64,000 nt of DNA from Streptomyces sp. A 4/2. Lineage in GTDB: Bacteria > Actinomycetota > Actinomycetes > Streptomycetales > Streptomycetaceae. The stretch's first letter is position 1; each line of letters starts with the position of its first letter. This document shows positions 1 through 9,828 of the stretch, in pieces. Below the pieces are notes generated by a model. The model worked only from the letters and a program-made list of their open reading frames with translations. It did no database searches and was not told where the DNA came from. The stretch is from contig NZ_CALNVW010000010.1 of assembly GCF_940670765.1 (NCBI RefSeq), positions 186,001-250,000 of the forward strand, written 5' to 3'. The translations under genes and the position numbers were made by a program.

Positions 1-458
1 GGGCGGCCGGACCCCAGGGGGCCGAGGCTCCTGCGGACCGGTCATCCGAGGCGCCGCGAACCCCGCCCCCGGCAGCACCCGCGTCCCCGCGGCGGAGCCG
101 CAGCGTGTCCGAGGGATCCACGTCCCAGCGGGCACCGCAGGGCGCCACCCCGGCGGGCAGCGACGACGCGCCCTGGCGCAACGCCAGGCCCACCTTCGAC
201 CCGACGGACGCCGAGGCTCCGGCAACCCCGCCTCGCACACCGGCCGATACCGATACCGAAGCCGAAGCCGAAACGGAACCCGGCACGACCCCGGAGCCGG
301 GAGCGAAGGCCGGACCCGGCGCCACCCCGGAACCGGAACCGGAACCGGAACCGGAGACCGACCCCGGCACCGGCACTGCCACCGCCCCTGAACCTGACCC
401 CGACCCCACGCCCGACCCCGCTGACCCCGATCCCCGCGCCGGAGGCGATACCGCGTGA
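1..458 (+). CDS. C-terminal part of a protein upstream of nuoH, with low-complexity tail (partial)
   Basis: The frame is open to the left edge, so the start is probably outside the window. A GTG at 105 with a GGAG 7 nt upstream is a possible internal or alternative start. The visible product has no recognisable fold: it is Pro, Glu, Asp and Thr rich with short repeats ([13 protein letters not shown]). The TGA stop overlaps the GTG start of nuoH by 4 nt, so the two are translationally coupled. From position in a nuo gene set it may be the tail of a peripheral-arm complex I subunit, but nothing visible here identifies which one. Confidence 0.5.
   Translation, partial: AAGPQGAEAPADRSSEAPRTPPPAAPASPRRSRSVSEGSTSQRAPQGATPAGSDDAPWRNARPTFDPTDAEAPATPPRTPADTDTEAEAETEPGTTPEPGAKAGPGATPEPEPEPEPETDPGTGTATAPEPDPDPTPDPADPDPRAGGDTA
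327..356 (+). repeat. CCGGAA hexanucleotide tandem repeat
   Basis: Four CCGGAA units and one CCGGAG unit encode a Pro-Glu run in the acidic tail of the gene upstream of nuoH. Shorter repeats of related type lie at about 247-275 (GATACC, GAAGCC) and 390-432 (GACCCC). Confidence 0.8.
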
Positions 459-1423
459 ACGACGTACTCGGCGTCGCCATCCGGCTGGTCATCGTCTTTG
501 TCGTGTTCCTCGTGCTGCCGCTCGTCGTCGGGCAGACCGAGCACAAGGTCATGGCCCACATGCAGGGCCGCCTCGGACCCATGTACGCGGGCGGATTCCA
601 CGGCTGGGCGCAACTCGTCGCGGACGGCGTGAAGTTCGCGCAGAAGGAAGACATCGTCCCGGCCGACGCCGACCGGCGGATCTTCCAGCTCGCGCCCGCC
701 GTCGCGCTCCTGCCGTATCTGCTCGTCGTGCTGGTGATTCCGATCGGGCCGGGGGAGGGCGCCGTCGGCCAGGTCGTCGACGCGGGCATCTTCTTCGTGC
801 TCGCCGTGCTGGGCGTCGGCGTACTCGGCTCGCTCATGGCGGGCTGGGCGTCGGCCAACAAGTTCTCCCTCCTCGGCGGACTCCGTACCGCCGCGCAGCT
901 CCTCGCGTACGAACTGCCGATGCTGCTCGCCGCGGCCTCCGTCGCGATGGCGGCCGGTACGGTCTCGCTGCCCGGCATCCTCGACGCGTTCGCGTGGTGG
1001 TGGATCCCGTGGCAGATCGTCGGCGGTCTGGTCTTCTTCACGGCGGGCCTCGCGGAACTCCAGCGCCCGCCCTTCGACATGCCGGTCGCCGACTCGGAGA
1101 TCATCTTCGGCGCGTACACCGAGTACACGGGGCTGCGGTTCGCGCTGTTCCTGCTCGCCGAGTACGCGGGCATCGTCGTGCTGTCCGCCCTCACGGCCGT
1201 CCTGTTCCTCGGCGGCTGGCACGGGCCGTGGGGCAGCGACGGGCTCGGCTGGTTCTGGATGCTCCTGAAGACGGGCGTGCTCGCCTTCGGTGTCATCTGG
1301 CTCCGGGTGACCTACCCGCGGCTGCGCGAGGACCAGCTCCAGAAGCTGGCCTGGACCGTACTCATCCCGCTCACCCTCGCGCAGATCGCGCTCACCGGCA
1401 TCGTGAAGGTGGCGATCAGCTAG
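455..1423 (+). CDS. nuoH: NADH-quinone oxidoreductase subunit H
   Basis: Membrane subunit of respiratory complex I that joins the peripheral arm to the membrane arm and forms part of the quinone chamber. The 322-residue product has about eight hydrophobic helices and the family's conserved loops, including [15 protein letters not shown] followed by GAYTEYTG, which line the quinone site. Length is normal for the family. The GTG start overlaps the upstream stop as GTGA, and the TAG stop overlaps the nuoI GTG by one base. It is the first recognisable member of an uninterrupted nuoH-nuoN series and is surely cotranscribed with it. Confidence 0.96.
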   Translation: MNDVLGVAIRLVIVFVVFLVLPLVVGQTEHKVMAHMQGRLGPMYAGGFHGWAQLVADGVKFAQKEDIVPADADRRIFQLAPAVALLPYLLVVLVIPIGPGEGAVGQVVDAGIFFVLAVLGVGVLGSLMAGWASANKFSLLGGLRTAAQLLAYELPMLLAAASVAMAAGTVSLPGILDAFAWWWIPWQIVGGLVFFTAGLAELQRPPFDMPVADSEIIFGAYTEYTGLRFALFLLAEYAGIVVLSALTAVLFLGGWHGPWGSDGLGWFWMLLKTGVLAFGVIWLRVTYPRLREDQLQKLAWTVLIPLTLAQIALTGIVKVAIS

Positions 1424-2124
1424 TGGCTGCTCCACTCCCGCCCAACCGCCCGCGCATTCCCGGGTCCGGCCTGGCCAAGGGCCTGGCCGTCACGCTCCGC
1501 ACGATGACGAAGAAGACGGTCACGGCGCAGTACCCGGACGTACAGCCCGAACTCCCGCCCCGCTCCCGGGGCGTCATCGGGCTGTTCGAGGAGAACTGCA
1601 CCGTCTGCATGCTCTGCGCCCGTGAGTGTCCCGACTGGTGCATCTACATCGACTCCCACAAGGAGACCGTCCCGGCCGCCGCGCCGGGCGGACGCGAGCG
1701 CAGCCGTAACGTCCTCGACCGTTTCGCCATCGACTTCTCGCTCTGCATGTACTGCGGTATCTGCATCGAGGTGTGCCCCTTCGACGCGCTGTTCTGGTCC
1801 CCGGAGTTCGAGTACGCGGAGACGGACATCCTCGAACTCACCCACGAGCGCGACAAGCTCCGCGAGTGGATGTGGACGGTGCCCGAGCCGCCCGCGCTCG
1901 ACCCGGCGGCCGAGGAGCCCAAGGAGATCGCGGCGGCCCGCAAGACGGCCGACAAACTCGAAGCGGCCCGGCAGGCAGAGCAAGCGGAGCAGGCAGCGCG
2001 TGCCGAGCAGGCAGCGCGTGCCGAGCAGCCCCAGCAGCCCCCCAAGTCCCAGCAGCCCCAGCAGCCCCAGCAGCCCCAGCAGCCCCAACAGCCCGAGCAG
2101 AACCGACCGGAGGGGGACGCGTGA
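1423..2124 (+). CDS. nuoI: NADH-quinone oxidoreductase subunit I (two 4Fe-4S) with Gln-Pro tail
   Basis: Ferredoxin-like subunit of complex I carrying two 4Fe-4S clusters in the electron path to quinone. The product has 233 residues from a GTG at 1423. Two full CxxCxxCxxxCP motifs are seen: C59, C62, C65, C69 and C108, C111, C114, C118, so the electron-transfer core looks intact. After about residue 165 the protein becomes a long Ala-Glu-Gln-Pro tail coded by tandem repeats, much beyond the usual NuoI C-terminus. The TGA stop overlaps the nuoJ GTG start by 4 nt. A GTG start was chosen because it joins directly to the nuoH stop and leaves the usual N-terminal length. Confidence 0.95.
   Translation: MAAPLPPNRPRIPGSGLAKGLAVTLRTMTKKTVTAQYPDVQPELPPRSRGVIGLFEENCTVCMLCARECPDWCIYIDSHKETVPAAAPGGRERSRNVLDRFAIDFSLCMYCGICIEVCPFDALFWSPEFEYAETDILELTHERDKLREWMWTVPEPPALDPAAEEPKEIAAARKTADKLEAARQAEQAEQAARAEQAARAEQPQQPPKSQQPQQPQQPQQPQQPEQNRPEGDA
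1987..2103 (+). repeat. Tandem repeats coding the NuoI Gln-Pro tail
   Basis: Two exact copies of an 18-bp unit beginning GAGCAGGCAGCG (1987-2004, 2005-2022) are followed by 9-bp CAGCCCCAG-type units that encode QQP repeats (about 2023-2100). All units are multiples of 3, so copy number can vary without a frameshift. Confidence 0.85.
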
Positions 2125-2735
2125 GTCTCGCAGCAGCCGCCGGCCACTCCGGATTCCTGTCCCCGACGGGCGTCGAGATCGTGTTCCTGCTGGTCGGCAT
2201 CGCCACCTTCGGCGCGGCCGTCATCACCGTCACGACCAAGCATCTGGTGCACGCCGCACTCTGGCTGATCGTCGCGCTCGGCGGCCTCGCCGTCGAATAC
2301 CTCCTGTTGACGGCCGAGTTCATCGCCTGGGTCCAGGTGCTGATCTACGTCGGTTCGGTGGTCGTCCTCCTCCTCTTCGGGCTGATGCTCACCAAGGCCC
2401 CCATCGGCCGCTCCCCGGACGCCGATTCGGAGAACCGCCTGCCCGCCCTCGTGGTGGCGGTCGCCGCTGCCTGCTCCCTCGTCTGGGTGGTCGTCGACGC
2501 CTTCCGTACGACGTGGATCAACCTCCACGGTCCTGCCCAGGGCTCCACCAAGGTCTCCGGCGAAATCCTCTTCCGGCACTGGGTGCTGCCCTTCGAAGCG
2601 CTGTCCGTGCTGCTGCTGGCCGCGCTCGTCGGTGCGATCGTCCTGTCCCGCAGGAACAGCGCCGGGAACAGCGCCGACCTGTCCCGCGAGAACAGCGCCG
2701 ACCTGTCCCGCAAGAACAGCAGGGAGCAGCGCTGA
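2121..2735 (+). CDS. nuoJ: NADH-quinone oxidoreductase subunit J
   Basis: Membrane-arm subunit of complex I, needed for the transmembrane helices near the quinone site and for coupling to proton pumping. The 204-residue product has five hydrophobic segments and the conserved stretch [20 protein letters not shown]. After the last helix it carries a short tail made of NSADLSR repeats, coded by 24-bp DNA repeats. GTG start within GTGA at the end of nuoI; the stop TGA overlaps the ATG of nuoK by one base. Both overlaps indicate translational coupling in the nuo operon. Confidence 0.94.
   Translation: MSLAAAAGHSGFLSPTGVEIVFLLVGIATFGAAVITVTTKHLVHAALWLIVALGGLAVEYLLLTAEFIAWVQVLIYVGSVVVLLLFGLMLTKAPIGRSPDADSENRLPALVVAVAAACSLVWVVVDAFRTTWINLHGPAQGSTKVSGEILFRHWVLPFEALSVLLLAALVGAIVLSRRNSAGNSADLSRENSADLSRKNSREQR
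2664..2720 (+). repeat. 24-bp tandem repeat at the 3' end of nuoJ
   Basis: Two 24-bp units (2664-2687 and 2688-2711) differ by one base, and a partial third unit follows at 2712-2720. They encode the repeated NSADLSR tail of NuoJ. Confidence 0.85.
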
Positions 2736-3163
2736 TGCACCTCGTTTATCCAGCCGTGCTCGCCGCCCTCCTCTTCTGCACCGGGCTGTACGGGGTGCTC
2801 GCCCGCCGCAACGTGATCCTGATCCTGATGTCCGTCGAGCTGATGCTCAACGCCGTCAATCTCAACCTCGTCGCCTTCGACGTCTGGCTGCGCGACAAGC
2901 TCCACTCCGGCCAGGCGCTCACCCTCTTCACGATCGCCATCGCCGCCGCCGAGATCGGCATCGGGCTGGCGATCGTCCTCGCGGTCCACCGGAACCGGGG
3001 CACGACGGACATCGACAAGCTCCGCGACACCGCCGAGACACCGGACCCCGACGATCCGGACGGCGTCGACGACGCCGGCGACCACGCAGAACCCGAAGAC
3101 CGTACGGACCCGGAAGATCCCGAAGATCCCGAAGGCCGCGAGAAGGCAGAGGCTGCCGCGTGA
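2735..3163 (+). CDS. nuoK: NADH-quinone oxidoreductase subunit K with acidic tail
   Basis: Small three-helix membrane subunit of complex I, homologous to MrpC, taking part in proton translocation. The first 90 or so residues are typical: [21 protein letters not shown] contains the conserved membrane Glu, followed by a second motif [17 protein letters not shown]. The usual length is near 100 residues; this product has 142, because about 50 acidic, Asp-Pro-Glu rich residues follow the last helix. ATG overlaps the nuoJ stop, and the stop overlaps the nuoL GTG by 4 nt. Confidence 0.94.
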   Translation: MHLVYPAVLAALLFCTGLYGVLARRNVILILMSVELMLNAVNLNLVAFDVWLRDKLHSGQALTLFTIAIAAAEIGIGLAIVLAVHRNRGTTDIDKLRDTAETPDPDDPDGVDDAGDHAEPEDRTDPEDPEDPEGREKAEAAA

Positions 3164-5160
3164 CCACGACGACCCTCGCCGTCCTCGTTCCCCTCCTCCC
3201 CTTCCTGGGCGCAGCGGCCGGACTCCTGCTCGGCCGCACGGCCCCAGGGTTCGTACGTCCGCTGGCCGTCCTGCCACCGTTGGCCGCTGCCGCGCTCGCG
3301 ATCACGGTCGCCGTGCGCCAGAGCGGCGGCCACACCGTCGACACGGCCACCCGGCTCACGCCCACCGGCTCCGTACCCATCGACCTGTCCCTGCACATCG
3401 ACGGCTTCGCCGCCCTCGTCGCCATCCTGGTCGCGGTCGTCGCCACGTGTGTGCAGCTCTACTCGACGGGCTATCTGCGCGACGACCCGCGCTACCCCTC
3501 GTACGCGGCGATCGTCTCCCTCTTCACCTCCGCCATGCTGCTCGTCGTCTACTCCGGCGACCTGATGGTGCTGCTGGTCGGCTGGGAGATCATGGGCATC
3601 TGCTCGTACTTCCTCGTCGGCCACTACTGGGAGACGCCCGAAGCGCGCGCCGCCTCCCTGAAGGCCTTCCTGGTCACCAAGCTGGGCGACGTCCCCTTCC
3701 TGATCGGCCTGTTCGCGCTGGCCACCGATGCCGGTACGTTCCGCATCACCGGCATCCTGCGCACGGTCTCGGACGGTGGCCTCCACCACCCCACGCTGAT
3801 CGCCCTGCTGCTCCTGGCGGGCGTCGCCGGGAAGTCCGCGCAGTTCCCGCTGCACACCTGGCTGCCCGACGCGATGGCCGGTCCCACCCCCGTGTCCGCG
3901 CTGATCCACGCGGCGACCATGGTCGCCGCGGGCATCTACTTCGTGGCCAGGCTGCTGCCCGTCTTCGCCGCGTCCGCCGCCGCGCTCACCGTCCTCGCCG
4001 TCATGTCCGCCGTCACCATGATCGGTTCGGCGCTCGCCGCCCTCGCGCAGGACGACATCAAACGCGTCCTCGCCTACTCGACCATCGGACAGCTCGGCTA
4101 CATGTCCGGCGCCCTGGCCGTCGGCGACCGCGGGGCCGCCGTCTTCCACCTCCTCTCGCACGGCGCGTTCAAGGCGCTGCTCTTCCTCGGCGCCGGTGTG
4201 GTCATCCACGCCGCGGGCACCAACTCCCTGGCTGCCATGAGCCGCATGGACCACCTGGCCAAACGGATCCCCGACGCCTTCTGGACGATGACCATCGCCC
4301 TCCTCGCGCTCGCCGCCATCCCCCCCTTCGCCGGGTTCTTCTCCAAGGAATCCATCCTCGTCGCCGCCGAGAACACCGCCCTCGGCGACAGCGACATCGC
4401 CCCCGTGGGCGCCGGATGGACCGTCCTGGTCGCAGGGCTCGTCACCGCCCTGCTGACCGCCGCGTACGCCACCCGGCTCTGGCTCCTCGCCTTCCGGGGC
4501 AGGGGCGCCGAAGCCCCCGACCACGGCAGGCAGCCGCTCGTCATGAACGGCGTGCTCTGGGTGCTCGCCGTCCCGACCATCGGCTTCGGCCTCACCGTCG
4601 GCTATCTCCCCGGCTGGTTCGACGGCCACAGCCTCACCCCGTCCCTCACCACCTCCGTACTCGGTACGGGCGTCGCCCTCGTCGGCGGACTCGTCACCTA
4701 CGCCACCTGGCGGCACACCACGGCGATGGCCCAACAGCCCCCGATCGGCGCCGTGTCGGCCCACCCGGACGCCGACCCGGCCACGGTCGAGGCGGAAGCC
4801 ATCGCCACCCACCGGGCGGTCTACGGCGACATCGCGTCCGCCCCCGACCCCGGCGACCCCGGAAGGCTGCTCCTCGGCCCGCTGCACCGGCACGCGGCAG
4901 GCGGCTTCCATCTCGACGCCCTCTACACCACGCTGTTCGTACGCCCCGTGCTCGCCGCGGCCCAACTGGTCCGCTTCCTGGACCGCGAGGTCATCGACAC
5001 CTACGTACGCGGTGCCGGGGCGGTGCCCCGCTGGCTGGGGGCCGCCGTCCGCCGCGCCCAGACCGGCAACGTGCAGACCTACCTCAGCGCCCTGCTCGCC
5101 GGCTCCGTCGTCCTGGCGGTCGCAGCCGTCGCCCTCGCCAACGCCTACGCCGGATCGTGA
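3160..5160 (+). CDS. nuoL: NADH-quinone oxidoreductase subunit L (antiporter-like)
   Basis: Largest antiporter-like proton-pumping subunit of complex I. The 666-residue product has 14 or more hydrophobic helices. The Mrp-type core is clear: the loop [17 protein letters not shown] with a membrane Glu, [19 protein letters not shown], the lysine-bearing [20 protein letters not shown], and a long C-terminal part with an amphipathic region and a final helix. GTG start lies in a GTGA overlap with nuoK. Only 3 nt separate its stop from nuoM. Length is as expected, and no damage is visible. Confidence 0.95.
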   Translation: MTTTTLAVLVPLLPFLGAAAGLLLGRTAPGFVRPLAVLPPLAAAALAITVAVRQSGGHTVDTATRLTPTGSVPIDLSLHIDGFAALVAILVAVVATCVQLYSTGYLRDDPRYPSYAAIVSLFTSAMLLVVYSGDLMVLLVGWEIMGICSYFLVGHYWETPEARAASLKAFLVTKLGDVPFLIGLFALATDAGTFRITGILRTVSDGGLHHPTLIALLLLAGVAGKSAQFPLHTWLPDAMAGPTPVSALIHAATMVAAGIYFVARLLPVFAASAAALTVLAVMSAVTMIGSALAALAQDDIKRVLAYSTIGQLGYMSGALAVGDRGAAVFHLLSHGAFKALLFLGAGVVIHAAGTNSLAAMSRMDHLAKRIPDAFWTMTIALLALAAIPPFAGFFSKESILVAAENTALGDSDIAPVGAGWTVLVAGLVTALLTAAYATRLWLLAFRGRGAEAPDHGRQPLVMNGVLWVLAVPTIGFGLTVGYLPGWFDGHSLTPSLTTSVLGTGVALVGGLVTYATWRHTTAMAQQPPIGAVSAHPDADPATVEAEAIATHRAVYGDIASAPDPGDPGRLLLGPLHRHAAGGFHLDALYTTLFVRPVLAAAQLVRFLDREVIDTYVRGAGAVPRWLGAAVRRAQTGNVQTYLSALLAGSVVLAVAAVALANAYAGS

Positions 5161-5163
5161 GCC

Positions 5164-6756
5164 GTGATCGATATCAGCGCATCCGTGATGCAGTTCCTTC
5201 TGGCGTTCATCGTCGTCGCCCCGCTCGTCGGCGCCGTCGCGGCGCTCCTCCCGGCGCCTCCCGGACTGAAGGGGAAGTCACCCGACCGGGCCGTGCTCCG
5301 CCACGGCGTGGTCGTCACCGGTGCCGTCCTCGTCGCCGCGATCGTCCTGGCGCTCGGCTTCGACCGTGACCACCCGTCGAAGATGCAGGCCACGACCGAC
5401 ATCAGCTGGATCCCGGCGCTCCACGTCCACATCCACCTCGGTACCGACGGCATTTCGCTCCCCCTGCTCGTACTGACCGCGCTGCTGACCTTCCTCTGCG
5501 CGCTCTACTCCTGCTTCAAGCTCCCCCAGGGCCCGTCCCCCAAGGCCTTCGTCGCCCTCGTCCTGCTCCTCGAATCGGGGATGCTGGCGACCTTCGCCGT
5601 CCTCGATCTGCTGCTCTTCTTCCTGGCCTTCGAGATGGTCCTCATCCCGATGTACTTCCTCATCGCCCGCTGGGGTGGGGCCCGGAAGCAGGCCGCCGCC
5701 TGGAAGTTCATCCTCTACACGCTGCTCGGCTCCGTCGTCATGCTGCTCGGCTTCCTCCTCATCGGCGTGAAGAGCGGCACATTCGACATGGTGGCACTCG
5801 CCACTGACAACGGCCGTGGCCTCACCCACACCACGCAGGTCATCGCGGTCCTGGCCATCGCCCTCGGCCTCGCCGTGAAGACCCCGATGTGGCCGCTGCA
5901 CAGCTGGCTCCCCGACGCGCACACCGCGGCCCCCACCATCGGCTCGGTCCTGCTGGCCGGCGTCATGCTCAAGATGGGCACCTACGGATTCGTCCGGGTC
6001 GCCCTGCCGGTCGCACCCGAGGGCATGCACACCTTCGCGCCGTACCTCGCCGCGTTCGCCGTCGCCGGGATCGTCTACGGATCGCTGGCCTGCCTGGCCC
6101 TCGCCAGAACAGGCGCCAAGGGTGACCTCAAGCGCCTCATCGCGTACTCCTCGGTCGGCCACATGGGCTTCACGCTCCTCGGCATCGCCTCGATGACCCC
6201 CACCGGAGTCAACGGTGCGCTCTTCGCCAACATTGCCCACGGCCTGATCACCGGCCTGCTGTTCTTCCTCGTCGGAGCCCTGAAGGACCGGTACGGCACC
6301 GCCGACCTCGACACCCTCGCCGGAGCGACGGGCGCCGCCCTCTACGGCCGGGCCCCCCGCCTCGGCGGCCTCCTCGCCTTCGCCGCGGTCGCCTCGCTGG
6401 GCCTGCCCGGACTCGCCGGGTTCTGGGGCGAGATGCTCACCATGTTCGGCGCCTTCGACCCCGCCGCCGGGCTCAGCCGCCCCGCGTTCCTCACGTACAT
6501 GTCCGTCGCCGCGTTCGGCACCCTGCTCACCGCCGCGTACCTGCTCCTCGTCGTACGCCGGGTCTGCATGGGCGCCAAGCCGCAGGAAACCCCGGAGGAC
6601 CCGGGCATCGGGATCGTCCAGGACGTACAGGGCTACGAGTTCGCCACCTGGAGCCCGCTCGTCGCCCTCACCGTCCTCGCAGGCCTGTGGCCCGCGGTCC
6701 TCCTCGGCCTCACCGACCCGGCCGTGCAGAAGCTCCTCGCAGGAGGAAAGGCATGA
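5164..6756 (+). CDS. nuoM: NADH-quinone oxidoreductase subunit M (antiporter-like)
   Basis: Second antiporter-like proton channel of the complex I membrane arm. The 530-residue product shows FLAFEMVLIPMYFLIARWGG with the conserved membrane Glu, PLHSWLPDAHTAAPTIGS, and GDLKRLIAYSSVGHMGF with the pumping lysine. GTG start 3 nt after the nuoL stop. The end contains a strong AGGAGG ribosome site (about 6741) serving nuoN, whose ATG overlaps the nuoM stop by 4 nt. Size and motifs are normal. Confidence 0.95.
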   Translation: MIDISASVMQFLLAFIVVAPLVGAVAALLPAPPGLKGKSPDRAVLRHGVVVTGAVLVAAIVLALGFDRDHPSKMQATTDISWIPALHVHIHLGTDGISLPLLVLTALLTFLCALYSCFKLPQGPSPKAFVALVLLLESGMLATFAVLDLLLFFLAFEMVLIPMYFLIARWGGARKQAAAWKFILYTLLGSVVMLLGFLLIGVKSGTFDMVALATDNGRGLTHTTQVIAVLAIALGLAVKTPMWPLHSWLPDAHTAAPTIGSVLLAGVMLKMGTYGFVRVALPVAPEGMHTFAPYLAAFAVAGIVYGSLACLALARTGAKGDLKRLIAYSSVGHMGFTLLGIASMTPTGVNGALFANIAHGLITGLLFFLVGALKDRYGTADLDTLAGATGAALYGRAPRLGGLLAFAAVASLGLPGLAGFWGEMLTMFGAFDPAAGLSRPAFLTYMSVAAFGTLLTAAYLLLVVRRVCMGAKPQETPEDPGIGIVQDVQGYEFATWSPLVALTVLAGLWPAVLLGLTDPAVQKLLAGGKA

Positions 6757-8288
6757 GCTCCCTCGTCCAGTCCGTCGACTGGCTCGCGATCGCCCCGCCC
6801 GTCATCGTGGCCGCGACCGCCCTGATCATCCTGGTCGCCGACCTGTTCGTGCCCGAGCACCGCAAGCCGCTGCTCGGCTGGACCGCGGTCGCCGGGCTCG
6901 CCGCCGCCCTCCTCATGCTGCTGCCCCTGCGCAAGGGCGACCGCGTGACCTTCTGCGTCACCGCGGACCACGGCGCGTGCAGCTACGCCGCCGACCACTT
7001 CGCCCTCGCCGTCCAACTGCTGGTGCTCGGCGGCGCCCTGCTCACCGCGCTGCTGTCGATGAGCGAGACCGGGGGCGACCGGCTGCCGGCCGGTGAGTTC
7101 TGGTTCCTGCTGCTGGCCTCGGCCTCCGGCGCCGCGCTGCTGCCCGCCTCCCGCGACCTCGCGACCCTGGTCGTCGCGCTCGAAGTGGCCTCACTGCCCG
7201 CCTTCGCCCTCGTCGGCATGAAACGCGGTGACCGCCTCTCCTCCGAAGCGGCCCTGAAGTTCTTCCTCTCCTCGGTCACCGCCACCGCCGTGACCCTGCT
7301 CGGCGTCAGCTTCGTGTACGCGGCGACCGGCACCCTGCACCTCGGCCGGATCGCCGGAGCCCAGGTCGACCCGCAGCTCGACACCCTCGCCCAGACCGGG
7401 GTCGTCCTCACCCTGGTCGGCTTCGCCTTCAAGACGGCTGCCGCGCCCTTCCACTTCTGGGTCCCCGACACCTATGTGGGCGCCCCGCTGCCCGTCGCCG
7501 CGTACCTGTCCGTCGTGGGGAAGGCCGTCGGCTTCTCCGGGCTCATCCTGGTCGCCGTCGTCGCGTTCCCCGCGTACGCCGACGTCTGGGGCCCGGCCGT
7601 CGCCGTACTCGCCGCCCTGACGATGACCGTCGGCAACACGGCGGCCCTGCGCCAGTCGGCCACCCGCGCGCACAGCGCGGTCCGGCTGCTCGCCTGGTCC
7701 TCCGTCGGGCAGGCCGGATACCTGCTGGTGCCGATCGCCGCCTCCGCGTACACCTCGGACGACGAGATCGGCTCCACCGTCGCGTACGCCCTGATGTACG
7801 CCGTGGTGAACCTGGGCGCCTTCGGCGTCGTCGCCGTGGTCGCCCGGAGCAGGCCCGGCGGCAGGATCAGCGACTTCCGCGGCCTCTGGGCCACCCGCCC
7901 CTTCGCCGCCCTCGCGCTCAGCTTCTTCCTGATCTGCCTGGCCGGACTGCCGCCCGGCATCATCGGCCTCTTCGCCAAGGTCACGGTCTTCCAGACCGCC
8001 GTCGACGCGGGCCTCGGCTGGCTCGCCGTCGTCATGGCCGTCAACGTGGTGTTCGCCCTGTACTACTACCTGCAGTGGACAGCTGTGCTGTTCCGCACAC
8101 CCGCGGGAACGCAGGGCCGGACGGCAGCCGGGACGGACCCGGCCGGGGGAGAGACCGCCGCACCCCGCCGAACAGCGGCTGTACCGGTCCCGCTCACCCT
8201 GGCCGTCGGTCTGGCCGCCGCCACCGCGGTCGCCCTGTCCGGCGCCCCCCAGCTGATCCTCCGCTTCGCCTCCGGCAGCCTCTTCTGA
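6753..8288 (+). CDS. nuoN: NADH-quinone oxidoreductase subunit N (antiporter-like)
   Basis: Third antiporter-like proton-pumping subunit of complex I. The 511-residue product has about 14 hydrophobic helices, with FKTAAAPFHFWVPDTYVGAP and SAVRLLAWSSVGQAGYLLVP matching the conserved channel helices. ATG start overlaps the nuoM stop (ATGA), with AGGAGG a few bases upstream. A short Gly-Thr rich loop near residue 450 precedes the last helix. It ends the nuo series; the next gene follows after 68 bp. Confidence 0.94.
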   Translation: MSSLVQSVDWLAIAPPVIVAATALIILVADLFVPEHRKPLLGWTAVAGLAAALLMLLPLRKGDRVTFCVTADHGACSYAADHFALAVQLLVLGGALLTALLSMSETGGDRLPAGEFWFLLLASASGAALLPASRDLATLVVALEVASLPAFALVGMKRGDRLSSEAALKFFLSSVTATAVTLLGVSFVYAATGTLHLGRIAGAQVDPQLDTLAQTGVVLTLVGFAFKTAAAPFHFWVPDTYVGAPLPVAAYLSVVGKAVGFSGLILVAVVAFPAYADVWGPAVAVLAALTMTVGNTAALRQSATRAHSAVRLLAWSSVGQAGYLLVPIAASAYTSDDEIGSTVAYALMYAVVNLGAFGVVAVVARSRPGGRISDFRGLWATRPFAALALSFFLICLAGLPPGIIGLFAKVTVFQTAVDAGLGWLAVVMAVNVVFALYYYLQWTAVLFRTPAGTQGRTAAGTDPAGGETAAPRRTAAVPVPLTLAVGLAAATAVALSGAPQLILRFASGSLF

Positions 8289-8356
8289 GTTTTGCTACGG
8301 TCTTGCGCCGGGCGCACCAGGAACGGCCCACCACCGGAAGCAACAGGGAGCAAGCA

Positions 8357-8815
8357 GTGCTGAGCGGGTTCAAGGACTTCATTCTCCGTGGCAACGTCAT
8401 CTCACTGGCCATCGGCCTCGCCGTGGGATCCGCGTTCACCGCGGTCGTCACCGCACTCAGCACCGCCTTCATCACGCCGCTGATCGGCCTGGCCACCAGC
8501 TCCACCATGGGCGACTTCAGCAAGGCCGAGTTCACCGTCGAGGGCGCGCACTTCCGCTACGGCCTCCTCATCAACGCGGGCGTCGCCTTCCTGGTGACCG
8601 CCGCGGTCCTCTACTTCGGCGTCGTCGTCCCGCTCGCCAAGATCCAGGCCCGGTTCACCAGCGACAAGCCGGTCGACATCAAGGCCGCCCAGCGGGACTG
8701 CCCGTTCTGCTACACCGAGATCCCGGCCATCGCCTCCCGCTGCGGCCACTGCACCAGCCAGATCAAGCCCGTGCCGGAAGCGCTGGAGCTCGCGAAGATC
8801 CCCGCTCAGGGCTGA
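8357..8815 (+). CDS. mscL: Large-conductance mechanosensitive channel with C-terminal zinc ribbon
   Basis: Homopentameric channel that opens under membrane tension to release solutes during hypo-osmotic shock. The 152-residue product starts at a GTG with GGGAGCAAGCA upstream. The N-terminal amphipathic helix and TM1 (FKDFILRGNVISLAIGLAVG) and TM2 (about residues 72-95) are clear. In place of the usual charged helical bundle, the C-terminus carries C115xxC118 and C129xxC132, ten residues apart, typical of a zinc ribbon. The ribbon implies a metal-stabilised cytoplasmic domain or redox/metal sensing, which is inference. Confidence 0.93.
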   Translation: MLSGFKDFILRGNVISLAIGLAVGSAFTAVVTALSTAFITPLIGLATSSTMGDFSKAEFTVEGAHFRYGLLINAGVAFLVTAAVLYFGVVVPLAKIQARFTSDKPVDIKAAQRDCPFCYTEIPAIASRCGHCTSQIKPVPEALELAKIPAQG

Positions 8816-8894
8816 CTCCACCCGTACGGCGGACACGGTGGCCGCGTGCGCAAGGGAACCAGCTCCCCTCGCCTGGCGTTGACCAGTGAGGGAA

Positions 8895-8917
8895 GGTCCA
8901 CTGGGACGCAGTGGACC
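8895..8917. promoter_or_regulatory. Inverted repeat upstream of htpX
   Basis: Perfect 9-bp arms GGTCCACTG and CAGTGGACC separated by 5 nt, 48 bp before the htpX start. A TTGACC at 8879-8884 lies just upstream where a -35 could be, so the repeat would overlap the -10 region. It may be an operator for htpX, or a weak terminator for mscL; there is no U-tract. Confidence 0.5.
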
Positions 8918-8964
8918 GCGTACCGAGCGTGGGTTCCCCCGCCGCACGATCTGGAGGGCGTACC

Positions 8965-9828
8965 GTGCACCGCCGGCACAACGGGCTGAGGACCGCCGTC
9001 CTCCTCGGGGGCCTTTCGGCCCTCATCATCGTCATCGGCAGCTTCTTCGGCCGTACGGGCCTGATCGTCGCGCTCGTCGTCGCGCTCGGCACCAACGCGT
9101 ACGCCTACTGGAACAGCGACAAGCTCGCCCTGCGCGCCATGCGGGCCCGGCCCGTGAGCGAGTTCGAAGCGCCCGCGCTCTACCGCATGGTCCGCGACCT
9201 CTCCACCACGGCCCGCCAGCCCATGCCCCGGCTGTACATCTCGCCGACCCAGGCGCCCAACGCCTTCGCGACCGGCCGCAATCCGCGCAACGCCGCCGTC
9301 TGCTGCACCGAAGGCATCCTGCAGATCCTGGACGAGCGCGAACTGCGCGGCGTCATCGGCCACGAGCTCAGCCATGTCTACAACCGCGACATCCTGATCT
9401 CCTCGGTGGCGGGCGCCCTGGCCTCGGTGATCATGTTCCTGGTCAACTTCGCCTGGCTGATCCCCATCGGCCGCTCCGACGACGACGACGGCCCCGGCCT
9501 GCTCGGTATGCTGTTGATCATGATTCTGGGCCCGTTGGCCGCGTCACTCATCCAACTGGCCGTCAGCCGCTCCCGTGAGTACGAGGCGGACGCCTCGGGA
9601 GCCCAGCTCACCGGCGACCCACTGGCCCTCGCGAGCGCCCTGCGCAAGCTGGACGCCGGTACGAAGCAATTGCCGCTGCCCCCCGAGCCCCGGATCGAGA
9701 CCGCGAGTCACATGATGATCGCGAATCCCTTCCGCCCCGGCCAGGGACTGTCCAAGATGTTCTCCACCCATCCACCGATGGCGGAGCGCATCTCCCGACT
9801 CGAACAGATGGCAGGTCCACGCTCGTGA
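8965..9828 (+). CDS. htpX: HtpX-type M48 membrane metalloprotease
   Basis: Zinc metalloprotease of the inner membrane that degrades misfolded membrane proteins in envelope stress. The 287-residue product begins with two membrane helices, has the catalytic HELSH (H133, E134, H137), two further membrane helices, and the downstream zinc ligand Glu in [10 protein letters not shown]. The GTG at 8965 was chosen because GGAGGGCG lies just upstream and it gives the usual length; a GTG at 8911 lies inside an inverted repeat. The stop overlaps the next gene as GTGA. Confidence 0.92.
   Translation: MHRRHNGLRTAVLLGGLSALIIVIGSFFGRTGLIVALVVALGTNAYAYWNSDKLALRAMRARPVSEFEAPALYRMVRDLSTTARQPMPRLYISPTQAPNAFATGRNPRNAAVCCTEGILQILDERELRGVIGHELSHVYNRDILISSVAGALASVIMFLVNFAWLIPIGRSDDDDGPGLLGMLLIMILGPLAASLIQLAVSRSREYEADASGAQLTGDPLALASALRKLDAGTKQLPLPPEPRIETASHMMIANPFRPGQGLSKMFSTHPPMAERISRLEQMAGPRS

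Noticed and set aside
1987..2103. Repeat array as a CRISPR
   Set aside because: Units are 9 and 18 bp without spacers and are in frame in nuoI. No CRISPR array or cas gene is seen anywhere in the window.
2746..4965. Minus-strand open frame opposite nuoK-nuoL
   Set aside because: Gly-Asp-Glu-Arg rich shadow of the nuo genes, no ribosome site or conserved motif.
8911..8964. Longer htpX start at GTG 8911
   Set aside because: Adds 18 unconserved residues and lies inside the inverted repeat; 8965 has a good ribosome site.
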